In this document: positions 24,012 through 33,453 of the stretch, one piece after another
How the letters are laid out: each line of letters starts with the position of its first letter
Position numbering within the stretch: the first letter of the stretch is position 1
From: Pantoea sp. A4
GTDB lineage: Bacteria > Pseudomonadota > Gammaproteobacteria > Enterobacterales > Enterobacteriaceae
DNA length: 64,000 nt
Direction: 5' to 3'
NCBI RefSeq assembly: GCF_000295955.2
Contig: NZ_ALXE01000048.1
Location: 24,087-88,086, forward strand
The notes under the pieces: generated by a model
Told to the model about the DNA's origin: nothing
The model's database searches: none
Seen by the model: the letters and a program-made list of their open reading frames with translations, nothing else
Program-made: the position numbers and the translations under genes

Positions 24012-24163
24012 AGTGGTTATTCGGCCCGGCAGGTTAATGTCAGCCCTCAGCATATCACGACCACACATTGAGATTTAACTGGGCTGATTTTCCTCATGTT
24101 TGCGATCGGCATGGCGTTATGGCGGGTTGATGTAGCCCGGCTTTTCCGTAACACTGAACAGAT

Positions 24164-24179
24164 GTGTAAACGTTTTCCC
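24164..24179. promoter_or_regulatory. GalR/GalS-type operator before galR
   Basis: GTGTAAACGTTTTCCC, 17 bp before the galR start, fits the gal operator pattern GTGKAANCGNTTNCAC except at the last half-site bases. Autoregulation of galR is the likely use. Confidence 0.6.
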
Positions 24180-24196
24180 CGGAAGCAGGTAAACGC

Positions 24197-25198
24197 ATGG
24201 CTACAATAAAGGATGTTGCCCGACTGGCAGGCGTGTCGGTAGCGACAGTCTCACGCGTCATCAATCACTCCCCCAAAGCCAGTGAAAGTTCGCGCCAGGC
24301 CGTCAATGAGGCGATGGCAGAGTTGCAGTACCACCCAAATGCTAATGCCCGTGCGCTGGCACAGCAGTCCACAGAAACCCTTGGGCTGGTGGTAGGCGAT
24401 GTCTCAGATCCCTTCTTTGGCGCGATGGTGAAAGCCGTTGATGAAGTGGCTGGCGCGACCGGCAATTTTTTACTGATTGGTAACGGTTACCATAATGAGC
24501 AGAAAGAACGGCGCGCGATTGAACAACTGATGCGCCACCGCTGCGCGGCGCTGGTGGTGCATGCCAAAAAGATCCCGGATGCCGACCTGGAAGTCTTAAT
24601 GAAACAGATGCCAGGCATGGTGCTGTTAAACCGTCTGCTCCCTGGATTCGAACAGCGCTGCATCGCGCTGGATGATCGCTACGGTGCGTGGCTGGCGACG
24701 CGCCATTTAATTCAGCAGGGGCACCAAAATATCGCCTTTATCTGCTCGACCCATGCCATTTCCGATTCTGAAGATCGCCTACAGGGCTATCATGATGCGC
24801 TGCGCGAGCACGGCATTGCCAGCCAGGATCGACTGATTGCCCTGGCCGAACCGGATGAGAGCGGTGGCGAGCAAGCCATGACCGAGCTGCTGGGGCACGG
24901 TAAGCACTTTACTGCCGTGGTCTGCTATAACGACTCCATGGCCGCAGGGGCACTGGCGGTACTGAGTGATAACGGGATTCGCGTGCCGGAAGAGATGTCG
25001 CTCACTGGTTTTGATGACGTATTGGTGTCGCGCTACGTGCGTCCAAGGCTGACCACGGTGCGTTATCCCATCGTGACCATGGCACAGCAGGCGGCTGCAC
25101 TGGCACTGGCGCTGGCAAACGATCAGCCGCTGCCGGAGGTGACAAACATGTTTAGCCCGACGCTGGTGCGTCGGCATTCGGTAAGCGGGCCGGGTTAA
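24197..25198 (+). CDS. galR: Galactose operon repressor GalR (LacI family)
   Basis: Transcription repressor of galactose uptake and use genes, released by galactose. It has 333 residues. The helix-turn-helix MATIKDVARLAGVSVATVSR opens the protein, followed by hinge PNANARALAQ and a periplasmic-binding-like effector domain with VVGDVSDPFFGAMVKAV and GFDDVLVSRYVRPRLTTV, all nearly identical to E. coli GalR. ATG 24197 is fixed by that alignment. It is transcribed toward lysA, with which it converges at a shared hairpin, as in E. coli. Confidence 0.97.
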   Translation: MATIKDVARLAGVSVATVSRVINHSPKASESSRQAVNEAMAELQYHPNANARALAQQSTETLGLVVGDVSDPFFGAMVKAVDEVAGATGNFLLIGNGYHNEQKERRAIEQLMRHRCAALVVHAKKIPDADLEVLMKQMPGMVLLNRLLPGFEQRCIALDDRYGAWLATRHLIQQGHQNIAFICSTHAISDSEDRLQGYHDALREHGIASQDRLIALAEPDESGGEQAMTELLGHGKHFTAVVCYNDSMAAGALAVLSDNGIRVPEEMSLTGFDDVLVSRYVRPRLTTVRYPIVTMAQQAAALALALANDQPLPEVTNMFSPTLVRRHSVSGPG

Positions 25199-25205
25199 AG
25201 ACCGG

Positions 25206-25233
25206 ATCGACCAGGCATCGGTGCCTGGTCGAT
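25206..25233. terminator. Hairpin between galR and lysA
   Basis: Perfect 12-bp arms (ATCGACCAGGCA / TGCCTGGTCGAT) with a 4-nt loop in the 44-bp gap between the convergent genes. It has no strong T-tract, yet its place suits a bidirectional terminator. Confidence 0.6.
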
Positions 25234-25242
25234 GAATCACGC

Positions 25243-26499
25243 TTAGCCCAGCTCCAGCGCCAGCAGCTCCTGGATAGTCTGCGCACGGCGGATTTCACGT
25301 ACCTTGCCACCATCAAACAGCACTTCCGGGATCAGCGGACGGCTGTTGTAGTTGGAAGACATCGATGCACCATAAGCCCCGGTGTCGTGGAAGACCAGGT
25401 AGTCACCGATTTGCGCTGCTGGCAGGGCGCGGGTTTCCACTTTACCGCCCTCCTGCTGGGTAAACACATCACCAGACTCACACAGTGGGCCTGCAACCAC
25501 GCTCTCGACGGTGTGGGCTTCATCCAGCACTCGCTCATCACCTGCCAGCACGGAGATATGGTGATAGCTGCCGTACATGGAAGGACGCATTAAATCGCTG
25601 AAACCGGCATCCACCAGCACAAAGTGGCGGCTCCCCATCTCTTTTACGGCACGCACCTGAGAAACCAGCACGCCAGACTCTGCGACCAGGAAACGACCCG
25701 GCTCAATTTCCAGCTTCACCGGATGCCCGAGATGCGCGGCAATACGCTGACGCGCACCGTCCCACAGGCCAAAATAGTGTGCGGTATCGATATTTTCCTG
25801 ACCGTACTGATAAGGAATCGATAAACCACCACCGGCGGAAATGGCTTCCAGATCCTGACCAAATTCCACCACCTGATTGACCATCGCATCACACACCTGC
25901 TGCAGATGACCGTAATCCACACCCGAGCCGATATGCATATGCAGGCCCACCAGGTGCAAACCGTACTGGCGCAGTGCGGCCAGTGCCAGCGGCAGGTCGC
26001 TATGCCAGATGCCGTGCTTGCTGTTCTCTCCCCCGGTATTGGTTTTCTGGCTGTGGCCATGACCAAAACCCGGATTGATGCGCAACCAGACTTTATGACC
26101 CGGAGAGATCGCGCCTAACTGATGCAGCATATCCACTGAACCGGCATTCACCGGCACTTTCAGCTCAGCAATGCGTGACAGCGTTGGTGCGTCCAGCACG
26201 TCTGCGGTAAAGACAATCTCATCGCCACCCGCAGTGAATCCCGCCGCCAGCGCACGCTCCACTTCACCCAGTGAAACCGAATCCACACGCACACCCTGTT
26301 CACGCATCAGGCGCAGAATGTGAATGTTAGAACAGGCTTTCTGCGCAAAGCGAATCACATCGAAATCACGCAGCTGCGCGATGCGCTGACGGATAATTTC
26401 AGCATCGTAGGCCCAGAACGGCCCCTGATACTGACGCGCCAGCGGCAGCAGGTTAGCGCCAGTCAGCGCAGTTTCGGTGTTATTGAGTGGGCGTGGCAT
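25243..26499 (-). CDS. lysA: Diaminopimelate decarboxylase LysA
   Basis: PLP enzyme for the last step of lysine synthesis, meso-diaminopimelate to L-lysine. ATG 26499 (after GAGGAT) gives 418 residues, like E. coli LysA. It has the PLP-lysine context RFAQKACSNIHILRLMREQG, the glycine-rich phosphate loop ISAGGGLSIPY, EIEPGRFLVAESGVL, and the active-site cysteine motif GPLCESGDVF. It is divergent from lysR across 109 bp, where LysR should activate lysA when diaminopimelate is present and lysine is low. Confidence 0.97.
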   Translation of the reverse strand: MPRPLNNTETALTGANLLPLARQYQGPFWAYDAEIIRQRIAQLRDFDVIRFAQKACSNIHILRLMREQGVRVDSVSLGEVERALAAGFTAGGDEIVFTADVLDAPTLSRIAELKVPVNAGSVDMLHQLGAISPGHKVWLRINPGFGHGHSQKTNTGGENSKHGIWHSDLPLALAALRQYGLHLVGLHMHIGSGVDYGHLQQVCDAMVNQVVEFGQDLEAISAGGGLSIPYQYGQENIDTAHYFGLWDGARQRIAAHLGHPVKLEIEPGRFLVAESGVLVSQVRAVKEMGSRHFVLVDAGFSDLMRPSMYGSYHHISVLAGDERVLDEAHTVESVVAGPLCESGDVFTQQEGGKVETRALPAAQIGDYLVFHDTGAYGASMSSNYNSRPLIPEVLFDGGKVREIRRAQTIQELLALELG

Positions 26500-26608
26500 G
26501 GGTAGATCCTCGAATAGATGTTCAGCCTCTATTAAAGCAGAGCGTTTCCATAGCGGAAAATATCCATTTTCACGTATGCTATTCATCTTTGATATGGCAG
26601 ACACGACA

Positions 26609-27550
26609 ATGGCAAAGATTAACTGGCGGCATATTGAGATTTTCCATGCCGTGATGACCAGCGGCAACCTCACTCAGGCCGCAGAGATCCTGCACACCTC
26701 GCAGCCCACGGTCAGCCGGGAGTTAGCGCGGCTTGAGCAGCAACTCGGGCTGGAGTTATTTCAGCGGGTGCGAGGACGGCTGCAACCCACAGTGCAGGGG
26801 ATCCGGCTGTTTGAGGAAGTACAGCGCTCGTGGTATGGCCTCGATCGTATCCGGGAAACCGCAGAAGGCCTGCGTCAGTTCCGCCAGGGCGAGCTGTCTC
26901 TGGCTTGCCTGCCCGTGTTTTCGCAGTCATTGCTCCCTCCCCTCTGCCACAGCTTTTTACACTCCTATCCCGATGTCAGCCTGAATATTATTCCGCAGGA
27001 GTCACCGGTCTTAGAGGAGTGGCTGTCAGCACAGCGTTATGATTTAGGCCTGACCGAAACACAACACGCGCCGCCGGGTACAGAAAGCTTGCCCTTACTG
27101 ACCTGTGACGAAGTCTGTGTCTTGCCGCGCCATCATCCACTGTGTCAGCGCGAGGTGATTACGCCACAGGATTTTCACGGTGAAAGCTATGTCAGCCTGT
27201 CGCACAGCGATAGCTATCGTCAGTTGCTGGATGCCCTGTTTCATGAGCATGGCGTGGCACGTCGCATGGTGATGGAAACACACAGTGCGGCTTCCGTCTG
27301 TGCGATGGTAAAAGCCGGGGTAGGAATTTCGGTGGTGAACCCGCTAACGGCGCTGGATTATGCCGACAGTGGTGTGGTGATGCGGCGCTTTAGTATTGCG
27401 GTGCCCTTTACGGTCAGCTTGATTCGACCGCAGCACCGCCCGGCTTCCGCACTGGTTGATGCCTTTGTCCACCACCTGCAACAGCAGGTGGTGGCGTTTA
27501 GCGAGCGCATTAACGCTCAGCTCAATCAGGCACGGACAGGAGAAGACTGA
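26609..27550 (+). CDS. lysR: LysR, activator of lysA
   Basis: Founding member of the LysR regulators. ATG 26609 (MAKINWRHIEIFHAVM) aligns with the E. coli start and gives 313 residues; an ATG five codons upstream is possible. The winged helix-turn-helix reads TQAAEILHTSQPTVSRELARLE, split here as TQAAEILHTSQP and TVSRELARLE. The effector domain has SLNIIPQESPVLEEWLSAQR and ETHSAASVCAMVKAGVGISV, matching E. coli LysR closely. Its 3' end overlaps the convergent MFS gene by 25 bp. Confidence 0.96.
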   Translation: MAKINWRHIEIFHAVMTSGNLTQAAEILHTSQPTVSRELARLEQQLGLELFQRVRGRLQPTVQGIRLFEEVQRSWYGLDRIRETAEGLRQFRQGELSLACLPVFSQSLLPPLCHSFLHSYPDVSLNIIPQESPVLEEWLSAQRYDLGLTETQHAPPGTESLPLLTCDEVCVLPRHHPLCQREVITPQDFHGESYVSLSHSDSYRQLLDALFHEHGVARRMVMETHSAASVCAMVKAGVGISVVNPLTALDYADSGVVMRRFSIAVPFTVSLIRPQHRPASALVDAFVHHLQQQVVAFSERINAQLNQARTGED

Positions 27551-28689
27551 CCCCCGGTTTTGCGGAAGTTGATCAGGCACAGTACCAGACCAATCACCGC
27601 CAGTGCTGCCGCAGAGACCGGCACGGCGGTTAAACCGTAGCCTTTCTCAATCACAGCACCACCGACCCAGGCACCCAACGCATTACCCACGTTAAACGCG
27701 GCAATGTTCATGGTGGAGACGAGGTTAGGAGCATCTTTACCGTGACGCACCACGTTAATTTGCAGCCCGGGAACAATCGCAAAGGTCGCCATCGCCCACA
27801 GGAACAGCGTCACTTCCGCCAGCATGAAGGAGTGGCTGGTCCAGCTGAACAACAGCGAAAACAGCGCAATCAGGGCAAAGGAGAGGATCAACGCCACGGA
27901 GACTTTCCAGTCCGCCAGCTTGCCGCCTAAAATGTTCCCCACGGTCAGGCCAGCACCAATCAGGAACAACGTCCAGCTCACGCCACGGTTGCTGATGCCC
28001 GTCACCTGCAACAGCATCGGTGCGATATAGCTAAACAGCGCGAACATCGCCGCCGCAAAAAACACCGTCATCGCCAGTGATAACCACAGCTTGCCGTTAC
28101 CCAGCGCACCAAACTCACGCGACAGATCGACCGGCTTTTCATCTTTGTTGGTCGGCAAGCTCATGATCAGGCTGATAAAGGCCAACACCCCGATGATTGC
28201 CACGCCCCAGAAGGTGGCGCGCCAGCCAAACAGCTGACCAAACCAGGTGCCCAAGGGCACGCCAAGTACGTTCGCCAGGGTCAAACCGGTGAACATCAGC
28301 GCTACAGCGGAAGCCTGCTTTCCTGGTGCGACCAGGCTGGCCGCCACCACCGAGCCGATACCGAAGAAAGCACCATGACACAGTGCCGTGACGATGCGCG
28401 CCAGCATCAGCAGGTTATAGCTATACGCGATAGCACACAGAATGTTGCCGACAATAAAAATCGACATCAGCAGCACCAACGTGCGTTTACGTGGCAGCTT
28501 CGCCGTCAGCAACGCCATGATCGGTGCGCCAATCGCCACGCCCAGCGCATAGCCGCTGATTAACCAGCCTGCGCTGGGAATCGAAACGTTGAGATCGCCA
28601 GCCACTTCTGGCAGCAATCCCATGATGACAAATTCGGTGGTGCCGATGGCGAATGCACTCATCGCCAACGCCAATAGTGCTATAGGCAT
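27526..28689 (-). CDS. MFS exporter, AraJ/YdhP-like
   Basis: Major-facilitator drug:H+ antiporter (DHA1 type) with 12 predicted helices and 387 residues from ATG 28689, which has GGGAG nine nt upstream. The family opening SAFAIGTTEFVIMGLLPEVA, the helix 4-5 phrase HGAFFGIGSVVAASLV and the helix 11 phrase NIAAFNVGNALGAWVGG are present. E. coli YdhP and AraJ show the same phrases. The substrate cannot be inferred; exporters of this group pump purine nucleosides, arabinose-like compounds or drugs. It sits between lysR and lysS and is transcribed alone. Confidence 0.9.
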   Translation of the reverse strand: MPIALLALAMSAFAIGTTEFVIMGLLPEVAGDLNVSIPSAGWLISGYALGVAIGAPIMALLTAKLPRKRTLVLLMSIFIVGNILCAIAYSYNLLMLARIVTALCHGAFFGIGSVVAASLVAPGKQASAVALMFTGLTLANVLGVPLGTWFGQLFGWRATFWGVAIIGVLAFISLIMSLPTNKDEKPVDLSREFGALGNGKLWLSLAMTVFFAAAMFALFSYIAPMLLQVTGISNRGVSWTLFLIGAGLTVGNILGGKLADWKVSVALILSFALIALFSLLFSWTSHSFMLAEVTLFLWAMATFAIVPGLQINVVRHGKDAPNLVSTMNIAAFNVGNALGAWVGGAVIEKGYGLTAVPVSAAALAVIGLVLCLINFRKTGGQSSPVRA

Positions 28690-28908
28690 AACCCAGTCTC
28701 CCAATACAGATGAATAACGCACCGGACGGCGCGCTGAGGCCACATCAATGTGTTGATGGTTGTTAAAATTTGAACTCCGTCACAGGCGCTATTAAATCAC
28801 AGCAATTAATCAACATATAGCCTACTGGCGGCAAGGCTATCTTGCCTGCCAGGCAATAATTCAGTGGGCTAATTCAGTCAGAGGCAGATAATCCGCGGCC
28901 TGCGCGGC

Positions 28909-28946
28909 AAAAAAAAGCCCGACGGTTATCCACCATCGGGCTTTTT
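28909..28946 (-). terminator. lysS intrinsic terminator
   Basis: Stem AAAGCCCGATGG / CCGTCGGGCTTT, with one G-T pair, followed by a T-run on the minus strand 37 nt after the lysS stop. A-runs on the other side make it bidirectional. Confidence 0.85.
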
Positions 28947-28982
28947 AACCGGAACTGAGAGGCTCAGTTCCGCACAGAGTGC

Positions 28983-30503
28983 TTACTTGCTGCCAGGACG
29001 CAGTGCCGGGAACAGGATAACGTCACGGATAGTGTGGCTGTTGGTGAACAGCATCACCATACGGTCGATACCGATGCCCAGACCCGCTGTTGGCGGCAGA
29101 CCGTGTTCCAGAGCCGTTACGTAGTCTTCATCGTAGAACATCGCTTCGTCATCACCGGCATCTTTCGCGTTGACCTGCTGCAAGAAACGCTCAGCCTGAT
29201 CTTCTGCATCATTCAGCTCGGAGAAGCCGTTACCGATTTCACGACCACCAATGAAGAATTCAAAGCGATCGGTGATTTCTGGGTTCTCATCATTACGACG
29301 CGCCAACGGAGAAACTTCCGCTGGGTATTCGGTGATGAAGGTCGGCTGCATCAGGTGCGCTTCCGCCGTCTCTTCGAAGATCTCAGTGACTACGCGGCCC
29401 AGACCCCAGCTCTTTTCGACTTTGATATGCAGTGACTGTGCAATCGCCACGGCTTTATCGAAATCGTCCAGATCGGCCAGATCGGTTTCTGGACGGTATT
29501 TCTTGATCGCTTCACGCATGGTGAGCTTCTCGAATGGCTTACCAAAGTCAAAGGTGTGTTCACCGTAAGGCACTTCGGTTTTGCCCAGAATGTCCTGTGC
29601 CAGGGTACGGAACAGGCTTTCGGTCAGTTCGATCAGATCTTTGTAATCCGCGTACGCCATATAGAGTTCCATCATGGTGAACTCTGGATTGTGACGTGGC
29701 GAGATACCTTCGTTACGGAAGTTACGGTTGATCTCGAATACGCGATCAAAACCGCCCACCACCAGACGCTTCAGGTAGAGTTCTGGCGCAATACGCAGGT
29801 ACATATCGATGTCGAGCGCATTGTGATGGGTGATGAACGGACGCGCAGAAGCTCCGCCCGGAATCACCTGCATCATTGGCGTTTCCACTTCCATAAAGTC
29901 ACGGTTCACCATGAACTGACGGATACCCGCCATGATCTGTGAACGGACTTTGAAGGTGTTACGTGAGTCATCGTTGGCGATCAGATCGAGGTAACGCTGA
30001 CGATAACGGGTTTCCTGATCGGACAGGCCGTGGAACTTATCCGGCAGCGGACGCAGTGCTTTGGTCAGCAGACGCAGTTCGCTGATGTGAATCGACAGCT
30101 CACCGGTTTTCGTCTTGAACAACTTACCGCGGGCACCGAGGATATCGCCCAGATCCCACTTTTTGAACTGCTCGTTGTAGACGCCTTCTGGCAGATCGTC
30201 GCGTGAAACGTAGATCTGAATCTGGCCGCCAACATCTTGCAGGGTCGCAAACGAGGCTTTACCCATGATGCGGCGAGTCATCATACGACCGGCAACGCTG
30301 ACTTCTACGCCGAGCGCTTCCAGCTCTTCGTTGCTCTTCTCATCATAGCTGGCGTGCAGCTTGTCAGAGGTGGTGTCACGACGGAAATCGTTGGGAAACG
30401 CCACGCCCTTTTCACGCAGCGCGCTGAGTTTTTCGCGACGGGTTTTCAGTTCGTTGTTTAGCTCAAGTGCGGCATCAGCGCTGTGCGGTTGTTGTTCAGA
30501 CAT
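28983..30503 (-). CDS. lysS: Lysyl-tRNA synthetase LysS (class II)
   Basis: Charges tRNA-Lys with lysine in the cytosol. It has 506 residues, like E. coli LysS (505). An N-terminal OB-fold anticodon-binding domain (about 65-150) precedes the class II core with motif 1 (MEVETPMMQVIPGGASARPF), motif 2 (FRNEGISPRHNPEFTMMELY) and motif 3 (GLGIGIDRMVML). It starts 9 bp after the prfB stop and forms the conserved prfB-lysS operon. Confidence 0.98.
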   Translation of the reverse strand: MSEQQPHSADAALELNNELKTRREKLSALREKGVAFPNDFRRDTTSDKLHASYDEKSNEELEALGVEVSVAGRMMTRRIMGKASFATLQDVGGQIQIYVSRDDLPEGVYNEQFKKWDLGDILGARGKLFKTKTGELSIHISELRLLTKALRPLPDKFHGLSDQETRYRQRYLDLIANDDSRNTFKVRSQIMAGIRQFMVNRDFMEVETPMMQVIPGGASARPFITHHNALDIDMYLRIAPELYLKRLVVGGFDRVFEINRNFRNEGISPRHNPEFTMMELYMAYADYKDLIELTESLFRTLAQDILGKTEVPYGEHTFDFGKPFEKLTMREAIKKYRPETDLADLDDFDKAVAIAQSLHIKVEKSWGLGRVVTEIFEETAEAHLMQPTFITEYPAEVSPLARRNDENPEITDRFEFFIGGREIGNGFSELNDAEDQAERFLQQVNAKDAGDDEAMFYDEDYVTALEHGLPPTAGLGIGIDRMVMLFTNSHTIRDVILFPALRPGSK

Positions 30504-30512
30504 GTCGGTTCC

Positions 30513-31611
30513 TTATAGCCCGGCTTTTAAACTTGCTTCAATAAATCGGTCGAGGTCGCCATCCAACACCGCCTGGGTGTTGCGGGTTTCTACGCTGGTA
30601 CGCAGATCTTTGATGCGCGAGTCGTCAAGTACGTAAGAACGGATCTGGCTGCCCCAGCCAATGTCCGATTTGTTATCTTCCGCAGCCTGCTTGTCGGCAT
30701 TTTTCTTCTGCATCTCATATTCGTACAGCTTGGCGCGCAACTGCTTAAAGGCCTGATCTTTGTTTTTGTGCTGTGAACGGTCGTTCTGGCACTGCACCAC
30801 AATGTTGGTCGGCAAGTGGGTAATACGCACCGCTGACTCAGTTTTGTTAACGTGCTGACCACCCGCACCCGAGGCGCGGTAAACATCGATACGCAGATCG
30901 GCAGGGTTGATATCGATATCAATGTTGTCATCCACTTCCGGGTAAATAAACACGGAACTGAATGAGGTGTGGCGACGGCCACCGGAGTCAAACGGGCTCT
31001 TACGTACTAGGCGATGTACGCCGGTTTCAGTACGCAACCAGCCAAACGCATAGTCACCGATGATTTTGATGGTGGCAGATTTAGTGCCTGCAACTTCACC
31101 ATCGGACTCTTCGATGATCTCGGTTTTGTAGCCCTTGGCTTCCGCCCAACGCAGGTACATACGCAGCAGCATGCTGGCCCAGTCCTGCGCTTCTGTACCG
31201 CCGGAACCGGCCTGGATATCCATGTAGCAGTCGGCGCTGTCGTATTCGCCAGAGAACATGCGGCGGAACTCAAGTTCGCCCAGCTTCTTCTCCAGACCGT
31301 CCAGTTCGCTTACCGCTTCGTTGAAGGTCTCTTCGTCGTCGGCTTCCACCGCCAGCTCCAGCAAACCTTCTACATCTTCGAGGCCCTGACGCATCTGATC
31401 CAGCGTTTCAACAATCGCTTCCAGCGAGGCGCGCTCTTTGCCCAGCGCCTGCGCGCGGTCAGGTTCGTTCCAGACGTCCGGCTGTTCCAGCTCGGCGTTA
31501 ACTTCTTCTAAGCGTTCTTTCTTGGCATCGTAGTCAAAGATACCCCCGAAGAACGTCGCTGCGCTCACTGAGGTCTTGAATACGGTTTTTGACCGGGTTG
31601 ATTTCAAACAT
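30513..31611 (-). CDS. prfB: Peptide chain release factor 2, with programmed +1 frameshift
   Basis: RF2 ends translation at UGA and UAA. The first 25 codons run from ATG 31611 (MFEINPVKNRIQDLSERSDV...) to CTT at 31537-31539, followed by in-frame TGA at 31534-31536. Reading continues in the +1 frame at GAC TAC GAT. The internal Shine-Dalgarno-like CGGGGG three bases before CTT TGA C is the known RF2 autoregulatory frameshift site. The product is 365 residues, as in E. coli. SPF is the stop-recognition motif (KSPFDSGGRRH) and GGQ is present in SGAGGQHVNKTESAVR. It should not be read as a broken gene. Confidence 0.97.
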
Positions 31612-31716
31612 GGCGATAGAATCTTTCTTTGCGATCGGTAAGATGGGATAAAAAGTAACGCGCTAGTCTACCTGAAACTGCTCCAGGTTTATAGCGCTGT
31701 TACCGTCTGCCAGGCG

Positions 31717-33444
31717 TTATACTGGCCAGATATGATCAATGATCAGCTGGACCGAGCGATTGCCGCGAAATTCATTAATATCCAGTTTATAAGCCAGTTC
31801 CACTTCGCGCACGCTGCTATCGGGCCAGAGTTGCGTATCGACGTTAAACGCAATCCCATCCAGCAGCGGGCCACCGTGTACCGGTTCGATCATCACTTTT
31901 AAATGCTTCTGTCCGACAATGCGCTGTTGTAACAACTTGAAGCGCCCATCAAACAGCGGTTCCGGGAAGTTTTGTCCCCATGGCCCCGCTTCGCGCAGCA
32001 GCTCGGCGGTAGGAATATCCAGCTCAGCAGGCGTGAGCGCCCCGTCAGACCAGATAATGCCCTGCGGCGCTTCGCCATCCAGCCATTCGTCGATCACTGC
32101 CGCAAACTGCGTACGGAACAGCGCAAAGTTCTCTTCTGGCAACGAAAGCCCTGCCGCCATGGCATGACCACCAAATTTCAGGATCAGCCCTGGATGGCGG
32201 CTGTCGATGCGCTCCAGCACATCACGCATGTGCAGACCTTGCACCGAACGCCCCGATCCTTTCAGCGTGCCGTCACCGGCAGGCGCAAAGGCGATCACCG
32301 GGCGGTGGAAGCGCTCTTTAAGGCGCGAGGCAAGAATACCCACTACGCCCTGATGCCATTCGGGATGATAAAACGCCAGCCCCAGCGGCAGATCCTGCGA
32401 TTCGCGCACCAGCTGGTCACACAGCGTCATGGCTTCGCTCTGCATGCCCTGCTCAATCTCTTTCCGCGTCTGATTGAGGGCATCCAGCTCGCTGGCAAGC
32501 ATCCGCGCCTGAGCCAAATCCTCCGTCAGCAACAGCGCCACCCCGACCGACATATCATCCAGCCTTCCGGCGGCATTAAGGCGCGGGCCAAGGGCAAAAC
32601 CAAGGTCGCTGGCGACGAGCTGACGTGCATCGCGGTTAGCAATTTCCAACAGGGCGCGAATGCCCGGACGGCATTTGTTGGCGCGAATGCGGCTTAGCCC
32701 CTGCCATACCAGAATACGGTTGTTGTGATCGAGTGGCACCACATCCGCCACCGTACCCAACGCGACCAAATCCAGCCACTCCGCCAGATTCGGTTCTACG
32801 CGCTGTTCGCTAAACCAGCCCAGCGAACGCAGATGCGCGCGTAGTGCCAGCATCAGATAAAACGCGACCCCAACCCCGGCCAGCGCACTGGAAGGGAACT
32901 GACACTCGCTGAGATTGGGGTTGATGATCGCCGCCGCCAGCGGCAGTGAATCGCCGGGCAGGTGGTGATCGGTGATTAATACCGGGATGCCATGCCCGTT
33001 GGCGCATTCAACGCCCGCATGGGAGGAGATACCGTTATCCACCGTCAAAATCAGCTGTGCGCCACGCGCTCGCGCCTGCTCCACCACTTCGGGGCTCAGG
33101 CCGTAGCCATCATCAAAACGGTTCGGCACCAGGTACTGAATATCCTGACCGCCCATGCTGCGCAGGGCCAGAACGCTCAGGGCAGTGCTGGTGGCTCCGT
33201 CGGCATCAAAATCGCCCACCACCATAATCCGCCGCCCATCTGAGAGCGCCTGATGCAGCAGCGCGACTGCCGTATCAATGCCCGCCAGCGACTGGAAAGG
33301 CAGCAGGCTGCGCAGCCCGCGTTCCAGTTCACTGGCGTGCTGCACATTACGTTGTAAATAGAGGCGACGCAGCAGCGCGTGCATATCCGCCGGGAGATCG
33401 GTGTCGGTCTGGACTTTACGCCGCCGCAATTCAATCTGTTTCAT
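31717..33444 (-). CDS. recJ: Single-stranded-DNA exonuclease RecJ
   Basis: 5'-3' exonuclease used in RecF-pathway recombination and mismatch repair. It has 575 residues from ATG 33444; a GTG one codon earlier is ignored. DHH-family metal motifs are visible: VVGDFDADGATSTALS, VDNGISSHAGV, ITDHHLPGD, and the DHHA1-side GGHAMAAGLSL. The C-terminal OB-fold ends QLIIDHIWPV. It starts 9 bp after the dsbC stop, as in the conserved xerD-dsbC-recJ-prfB order. Confidence 0.97.
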   Translation of the reverse strand: MKQIELRRRKVQTDTDLPADMHALLRRLYLQRNVQHASELERGLRSLLPFQSLAGIDTAVALLHQALSDGRRIMVVGDFDADGATSTALSVLALRSMGGQDIQYLVPNRFDDGYGLSPEVVEQARARGAQLILTVDNGISSHAGVECANGHGIPVLITDHHLPGDSLPLAAAIINPNLSECQFPSSALAGVGVAFYLMLALRAHLRSLGWFSEQRVEPNLAEWLDLVALGTVADVVPLDHNNRILVWQGLSRIRANKCRPGIRALLEIANRDARQLVASDLGFALGPRLNAAGRLDDMSVGVALLLTEDLAQARMLASELDALNQTRKEIEQGMQSEAMTLCDQLVRESQDLPLGLAFYHPEWHQGVVGILASRLKERFHRPVIAFAPAGDGTLKGSGRSVQGLHMRDVLERIDSRHPGLILKFGGHAMAAGLSLPEENFALFRTQFAAVIDEWLDGEAPQGIIWSDGALTPAELDIPTAELLREAGPWGQNFPEPLFDGRFKLLQQRIVGQKHLKVMIEPVHGGPLLDGIAFNVDTQLWPDSSVREVELAYKLDINEFRGNRSVQLIIDHIWPV

Positions 33445-33453
33445 CACCGGTGC

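Noticed and set aside
30513..31611. prfB as a frameshifted pseudogene
   Set aside because: The TGA at codon 26 is the known programmed frameshift with its conserved signals.
31972..32697. 241-codon plus-strand open frame
   Set aside because: Shadow of recJ; composition Arg/Gln-rich as in antisense frames of GC-rich genes.
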